Positions 58,569 to 64,000 of a stretch of 64,000 nucleotides of DNA are shown here, in pieces (the first letter of the stretch is position 1; each line of letters opens with the position of its first letter). Origin of the DNA: Capronia americana (lineage: Eukaryota > Ascomycota > Eurotiomycetes > Chaetothyriales > Herpotrichiellaceae). Under the pieces are notes generated by a model, which had not been told where the DNA came from, ran no database searches, and was given only the letters and a program-made list of their open reading frames with translations. Made by a program: the position numbers and the translations under genes. The stretch is taken from positions 2,604,001 to 2,668,000 of the forward strand of contig JADWQD010000004.1 in NCBI GenBank assembly GCA_016110215.1, given 5' to 3'.

Positions 58569-60297
58569 TCACAGCTTTTCTCGTTTCCACCCAACTGTGA
58601 CCCATCTTACCAGCAGAAGCACCGCCGCAGCTGCTACCATCGTCGTCGCAGAGAACAGCTGCAACCCGATGAACTTGCCTCCATTTGTTTCGATCAGGGC
58701 TCCCGCGATGGGAGATCCGGTCAGAACTGCAAGGCCCTGGTCCAGCATGGTGAGCCGGCACCCTCTCCAATGTAGATGGACACTGACTCACCACAATTGT
58801 GAATCCCATGCCACTCCGAACACCTGCCTTACTTGGATCCTTCGTCAAGTTCGCAAGCACGATGGGGAACAGAGATTGGAGTCCATGAGCAACGATCCCA
58901 TACGTGACGGCAAAGACCCACAGCCCACTCACAGAGTCGACAGCGATCCAGCAGTAAAGGATGATGCTGGCCACAATAGCCAAGGGTATCATCAGGTTCA
59001 GCCCTCCGACCCATCTCTGGGCAATGTAAGCGGGTAGCATTCGCCCGACAACCCCTACGCCATTCAAGACCATCAGCAGGTTGATGCTAGTGGCTTGAGT
59101 GGCACCTAAAGCGTTTCTGGCAAAGGTGCCGATGAACTGCCATTATCCCAAAAATCTCATCAGCAAGAAAACCCGAAGACGAGGAAAAGAGAAGACAGGG
59201 ACCCAATGCACACCCAGGGCACAGTGCTCCGTGCTTCGGGCGCCAGCGATTATATCGCTCTCCCGTGCAGACCAGGTCAACGTCGAGAAGCTAAGGATTG
59301 ACCGAAGCTCATCGCACGAGGTATGCCAGGTCTTGCTCGGGAAAAAGCATGTCCCGGACTAGCCAGATGTCTTTTGAAGAGATGGGGTAACTCACAAACC
59401 ATCCGACGTAAACGGACCAGAAGTACAGAAATGACCCGATCAGATACAGCGTGTATGGCGCCTCTTTGAAGGCCGACCATTCCACAATGGGACCCGACCT
59501 TCGTGGTGGCAAACGAGGCTATCGTGGTCATCAGCATTGGCCGCCATTGTTGACGATTGAAGATTCACCTTTAAGACGAGGCCAGCTGCAATGACACAGG
59601 CCAGCTGCACAAAAGCTATAGTGCGAATAGCCCAAGGAAATCCAACCCTTGGGAGCATCGTCTCCGCGATAGCTGGGAACACAAGGCCACCCGTGCATGA
59701 ACCGGTTACCGCCACAGCAAGCGCCGTTGACCGCTTCTTTTCGAAGTAGGTGCTCACCAGGGCCAAGGTCGGTACAAAGCTCAATCCGTACCCGAAGCCA
59801 ACACAGAGTGTCTGAGCCAGAAAAATCTGCCAGAAGGTCTTGCATAGACTGAGCAGGAACAGCCCGGTGACAGAAATAATGCTCCCGAGGACATACTGTA
59901 TCCTGAAGAACCCGGCATCAAGAGCTCGTCCGGTCCAAGTGCCCATCCCAAATAGAACGAAAACCTGCGTGGTGCCAATCCATGCCACCGAACTCTCGCC
60001 GCCTATCTTCATCACCTGGACGTAGTAGGTCTGAAATAATCCGTAGCTGTTCACGAAGCCCCAGGTGTTGAATATGATCAGATGTGCAGCAAAGGCCATC
60101 GACCAGGCTCTCAGACCACCATCGGGTGCTGGACCTGGGTCAACATTGTCATTTGACAGAGTACATGAAACGTTGCTCGCTCGTACGTCTCCAGTCTTTT
60201 CAGCATCCTCGTAAGGCTTGACTTTCACCTCTTCCTCTCCATCGACCTGGACTATTTTCGACCCCTCGAGCCGCTCCATTCCAATCAGGTCCGTCAT
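58569..60297 (-). CDS. MFS transporter, monocarboxylate (MCT) type
   Basis: Exons 60297-59569, 59518-59396, 59136-58792 and 58736-58569 are joined by introns of 50, 259 and 55 nt, all in phase 0, giving 454 residues. A hydrophilic N-terminal tail of about 55 residues precedes the P-D-G-G-L-R-A-W entry to helix 1, typical of fungal MCT-like porters. Also seen are F-N-T-W-G-F-V-N-S-Y-G-L-F-Q-T-Y-Y, G-T-W-T-G-R-A-L-D-A-G, and in the second half L-N-G-V-G-V-V-G-R-M-L-P-A-Y-I-A. Twelve helices are expected in the plasma membrane. The substrate could be a monocarboxylate or a similar small acid. The 259-nt intron is long for this window, but the join W-F/F-I-G-T-F-A-R is family-like. The start is the first ATG in the frame. 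Confidence 0.85.
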
Positions 60298-61212
60298 TGC
60301 TGCCCTTTGGTAACCCGGCACGGACTCCCAGTCGAAGTATAGTATTCAACTTTGCTTTTGGCGGGTACTCCAAATCAAAGAACAGGGAGGGAGGCGAGGA
60401 AAGGGACGCTGCAGATCTCATGCAGATACATAGTCCTACATATGAAGAACGTCGAGCGTCTTGATCCGCCGGAACACCGCAATCCCTCCCCCGCATGAGG
60501 GTGGTGGAAGCCGGATACATAGCCGCTCCATCAGCCACTTACCTCTCTGGGTAAGTAGAAGCTGGTTGCAGGGCACCAATCGTTTGGATTTGCGGCAGCA
60601 GATGGTCTTCAGAGATAGGTTGCGAGAGAGGCATTTATTTCCATAACAAGAAACAGGTGAGAAGGCGTGGTTGACAAATCGCACGCGTATAGGTACGCTG
60701 GGGAGAAGCGCGATACTCGACGTGGCGAAAGTTGCAGTTTAAGCCGTCAGGAACACTGTGAAGCGCTGAGAGGGAGACAGACCTGACTGAGACTGCGCAA
60801 GGGTTATCCTATGTGACCGGCTGGAATCCTGCCCCATGAGCACACCTTGTAGCTGCGCGCATAGCGAACGACATTCAATATTCCCCTCTGCGGAACACTA
60901 GGCGAAGTAGAAGTAAGAGTGTGTCTCCATGTTCTCATCTATCTCGTTGTTTGGGCGGCCTGCAAGTGCTTCTTCATCTGCAGGCCCTGTAAACTGCTAC
61001 ATAGTTCTTCCTTCCCACCTCACCAACCGGGCAATGCATTTTTATTCCAGAGTGCTCGCCATCTACGTCGACGTGTCTTATGCTCGTTGTCGTACGGACA
61101 GAACCGTTCCGCGTTCTTCTTGACTTTGCCTAGGTGTTCCAGGCTCACTGCCGCTCACATCTCTCACCAGAACAACCCCAGATCCCAGTTACCAGTCTGC
61201 GCCCATTCGTGA
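60298..61212. other. Intergenic
   Basis: The MFS promoter and the TPS2 3' flank share these 915 bases. No supported gene. Confidence 0.5.
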
Positions 61213-63948
61213 TCACAGGTTCTCAGACTTGTTTAATGCGTTAATAGTTGCGATGACGTCGCTTGGTTCGAGAAGATGCCATGTCGCAAGCGTTCGCTTG
61301 CTGCTAGCACCGACTGTACATGCGAAGATGTGCTCTTTCGGCAGATCTGTTTTGAGGAGGGCGCGGAACATATCTGTATCTGATGTCAGGAATGTGCATA
61401 TCACGGCCCTCACCAGTGGTTACTCACCTTCATCGGTCTGATCATCTCCCAAGCAGAGTATAAACTCTGGCGGCTCACCCTTAGCATAGCCATACTCGTT
61501 GACCAACCTCGTCGCAATGTAACCCTTGTTGACAAATTGCGGTCTGACCTCCAGATTGGCCTTGCCGCTCATCACCTCTACCTCCCAATTTCTCATCACC
61601 TTCTCCTCCAGCTCCTTCCTACACTCCTTTGCCTGGAAAGCACCGAAATCGGGATCTGCTTGTCGATAATGCCAAGTGAGCGCCACACGCTTTCGCTCGA
61701 TCCATGACCCTTGTGTCCGTTCAGTGTAGTGGCTAAACACATCCATTACTTCCTTTTGCCATCCCATATCCATCTTCTCGGTCAGGTTCGTCCAGGTCTC
61801 AGACCCTGGACGCCGCATAAAGCAGCCATGTTCAGCGCTGAGACCCAGCTCGTCAATATGTCCAAAGAATCCTTGCAAGAAGTTGGCGTCGCGGCCGCTA
61901 ATAATCCAGACATGGTTCCGAGGATCGGCCGCAAGTGCTTTCAGAGCACGGATGACTTTGTCGGAGGGGATAGCCGCGTTCGGATCTTTCACGATGGGGG
62001 TGAGCGTGCCGTCATAATCGAACATGAAAAGTCGTTTCTTGGCGCTGTGGTACTGCCGAATCATGGTGTTGCGGTCGAGCGCCGGGGTGAGGTCTGACTG
62101 GCTGAAGGAAGTGAGATTGGTGAGTAATCTCTTGAGAAAGCCGTTCGACCAGGTCGCTACTGTATGTGTTGTCACGTAGTTGTAAAGCTTTTCGTGGTCG
62201 GCTTGCTTCTGAGCCGGCGGCATTTCTAGAGCTTTCTTCAAAGCGTCTGCCACTCCCCCCAGATCCCACGGATTGATGTGTATAGCATTGCCCAAGCTGG
62301 CAGCAGTTCCGGAGAATTCAGATAGAATCAGTGGCCCGTGGTTATTCTTCTGGCAGATAACATATTCCAAGCTGGTCGTGTTCATGCCGTCTCTGACGCT
62401 GGTGATAAGTCCGACATCGGCTACTCTGAGCAGGGCAAAGTATTCCTGGGAGGACAGGTACTGCGGATAGTGTTGAACAGGCGAGTGACTCAGGGATCCG
62501 TACTCCCCATTGATGCGTGACACTAGATTGGAGATCTTGTGTTCAACCTTGTGTGCTCCGTCTACCTTGTCCTCTAAAACGCTGGTTGGACTCGTCACCT
62601 GGATCAGAACCACTTTGTCACGCCACGCGGGATACCTCTCCAGAAACATCTCGAATGCCATGAGTTTCTGGGCCACGCCCCTGACGGTGTCCAGCCTGTC
62701 GCGACCGACAATGATCTTTTTGCCAGCGTACATTTTTTTCAGCGCCTTCATGTTCTTTTCGATGATCGGGTCTCCGAATGCTTGCTTCTGCACCGTGGCC
62801 ACGTCAATGCCAATGGGGAAAACATCCACAGCGACGTGTGCTCCATATGCGTCCACGCCTGCAGAACTTGATTCAAAGCCCAAGATTCTCTTGCAGCACG
62901 AGTTGAAGTGCCGGGAGAAGCTGTATGATTGGAAACCGATCATCGTTGCACCAAGCGCACCAGTCAGGATGTCCTTTCTCCTGGGCAGGCAGCGCATGTA
63001 TTCGCTACTAGGGAATGGAATGTGCAGGAAGAAGCCGATGTAAATGTTGGGAATTCGTTGCCGAAGCATGCTCGGCAGCATCATTAGGTGGTAATCATGG
63101 ATCCAGATGATATCCCCCGGTTGATAGATTTGCAGAATCCGATCTGCAAAGCCCTGGTTCATCCGCACATAGTCGTTCCATGAAGTCTTCTCTGCTCGGC
63201 CATCGTCCGGACCATGTTGTCTATAGTGGAAAAGGGTGTAGAGCTCATGTTCGGCGTACTTGCGCCAACGGCTTTGATCCTTGAAGACGAACTCGCCTCC
63301 CTCATCCCCTTGGTTCTCTGGCAGCCATACAGGAAGTACCTTTCCGTCTGGGTGTTGTGCCAGAATCTTCTCGAGGCGGTTGCGATCGACTCGTGTTAGG
63401 CTAAGATGATCAGGCTGCGGAACATGGGCAGCCGGGTTGGATCCGTTGACCGGGTACGGGGCGGCGTATTTATTGATAGGATGGGGAAGTTGGGCAGCAG
63501 CGATTGCCGCTGCTGCGTCGGCCTGTAGTATACTGATAGCCTTTTCTTGTTGCTTGGTACGAATCTCTCCTGTCCAACCCACCAACGTGTGATTCCAAGG
63601 CGTCTTCCCCGACGACAGGTGGGCGAAGGAGTCGAAGAGAGCAGATGTTCCGCGGCGATTTGAGAGCGCCCAGTCTCCCTCGCCGCCATGGGTCAGTTGG
63701 TAGGGGATGCAGAAAGTCGCGCTGATGACGTTTCCGCTCAAGCGAAGACCAGGATATGCTGTTCGTGGATCCACGTCGATGGCCTCGGCGCCTCTGGAAT
63801 CAACAAGGCTGAGCCGGCGGAGGATTTCATGCTTTGACCTTGCACCCTTCGCCACGTCTACTGGTGATTCGGGCGTGACGTGATCTTCAGCGCCCTGCTT
63901 CCCGGGCAGGGAGAAATAAGATGTCGTCGGCCGTTCCTGTTCCGACAT
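61213..63948 (-). CDS. TPS2: Trehalose-6-phosphate phosphatase (Tps2), GT20-like plus HAD domains
   Basis: Exons 63948-61428 and 61373-61213 are joined by a 54-nt intron (GTGAGT..CAG), giving 893 residues. The enzyme removes phosphate from trehalose-6-phosphate, the last step of trehalose synthesis. A disordered N-terminus is followed by a synthase-like GT20 region (about 70-610). The HAD phosphatase follows: D-Y-D-G-T at 644-648 with the catalytic Asp pair, I-S-G-R-D, and L-G-D-D-Q-T-D-E-D, which the intron interrupts. The GT20 part reads R-L-D-T-V-R-G where Tps1 has R-L-D-Y-I-K-G, so the nucleotide-binding Lys is Arg (residue 423), consistent with a domain kept for structure. The start is near the window edge but has a normal Tps2-like leader. 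Confidence 0.95.
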
Positions 63949-64000
63949 CTTTTCAGGTTCGCTTGTGAAGTTCGCCTGCTGGTTCTGAGGACCACCTTGC
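63949..64000. other. TPS2 leader at window edge
   Basis: Only 52 bases upstream of the TPS2 start are visible, presumably leader. No promoter element can be judged. Confidence 0.5.

Overview
The window is nuclear DNA of a filamentous ascomycete (Pezizomycotina). The genes are spaced, are carried on both strands, and are broken by short spliceosomal introns of about 44-130 nt with GT..AG ends. The gene set is fungal: Gpi1, Vps41, an NBR1-type receptor with four ZZ domains, Nop13, Iec3, an Osh3-type oxysterol-binding protein, Tps1 and Tps2, a fungal-specific transcription factor and serine/threonine-rich wall proteins. I cannot fix the genus from sequence alone; a eurotiomycete or related lineage is a guess. 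I rebuilt exon joins by hand from splice signals, reading phase and protein continuity.

Layout. 1-2.3 kb: a membrane protein on the minus strand that runs off the left edge. 3.2-4.8 kb: a GPI-anchored type wall protein. 5.4-9.4 kb: VPS41 on the minus strand, sharing a 260-bp divergent promoter with a mitochondrial DUF155 (RMND1/Mrx10-like) gene. 13-17.7 kb: a small secreted or GPI protein, a small two-helix membrane ORF ending 19 bases before the GPI1 start, GPI1 itself, and an 83-residue zinc-ribbon protein split by a 44-nt intron. 19.5-21.4 kb: a Fungal_trans_2-like regulator without a visible zinc cluster. 21.4-26.4 kb: a gene-free block of about 5 kb with microsatellites, a G-quadruplex motif and copies of a short TACGGAGTA element.

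26.4-41.4 kb: a PAP2-type lipid phosphatase/transferase, an IFRD-family protein, an NBR1-type autophagy receptor, a Btz-domain (exon junction complex) protein, NOP13 and IEC3. 42-47.6 kb: an OSH3-type lipid-transfer protein and a protein kinase with a DFS motif in place of DFG. 49.6-51.4 kb: TPS1. 52-60.3 kb: an SRPBCC/START-like protein, a DUF1917 protein, a PP28/PDAP1 protein and an MFS monocarboxylate-type transporter. 61.2-63.9 kb: TPS2.

Most of the genes are housekeeping (vacuole fusion, GPI synthesis, autophagy, ribosome biogenesis, chromatin, sterol/PI4P exchange). The clearest functional pairing is TPS1 and TPS2, which perform the two successive steps of trehalose synthesis and lie about 10 kb apart. 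I found no rRNA, tRNA, CRISPR array or transposase. The most novel items are the small ORF coupled to GPI1, the tiny zinc-ribbon gene, and the structured gene-free block.
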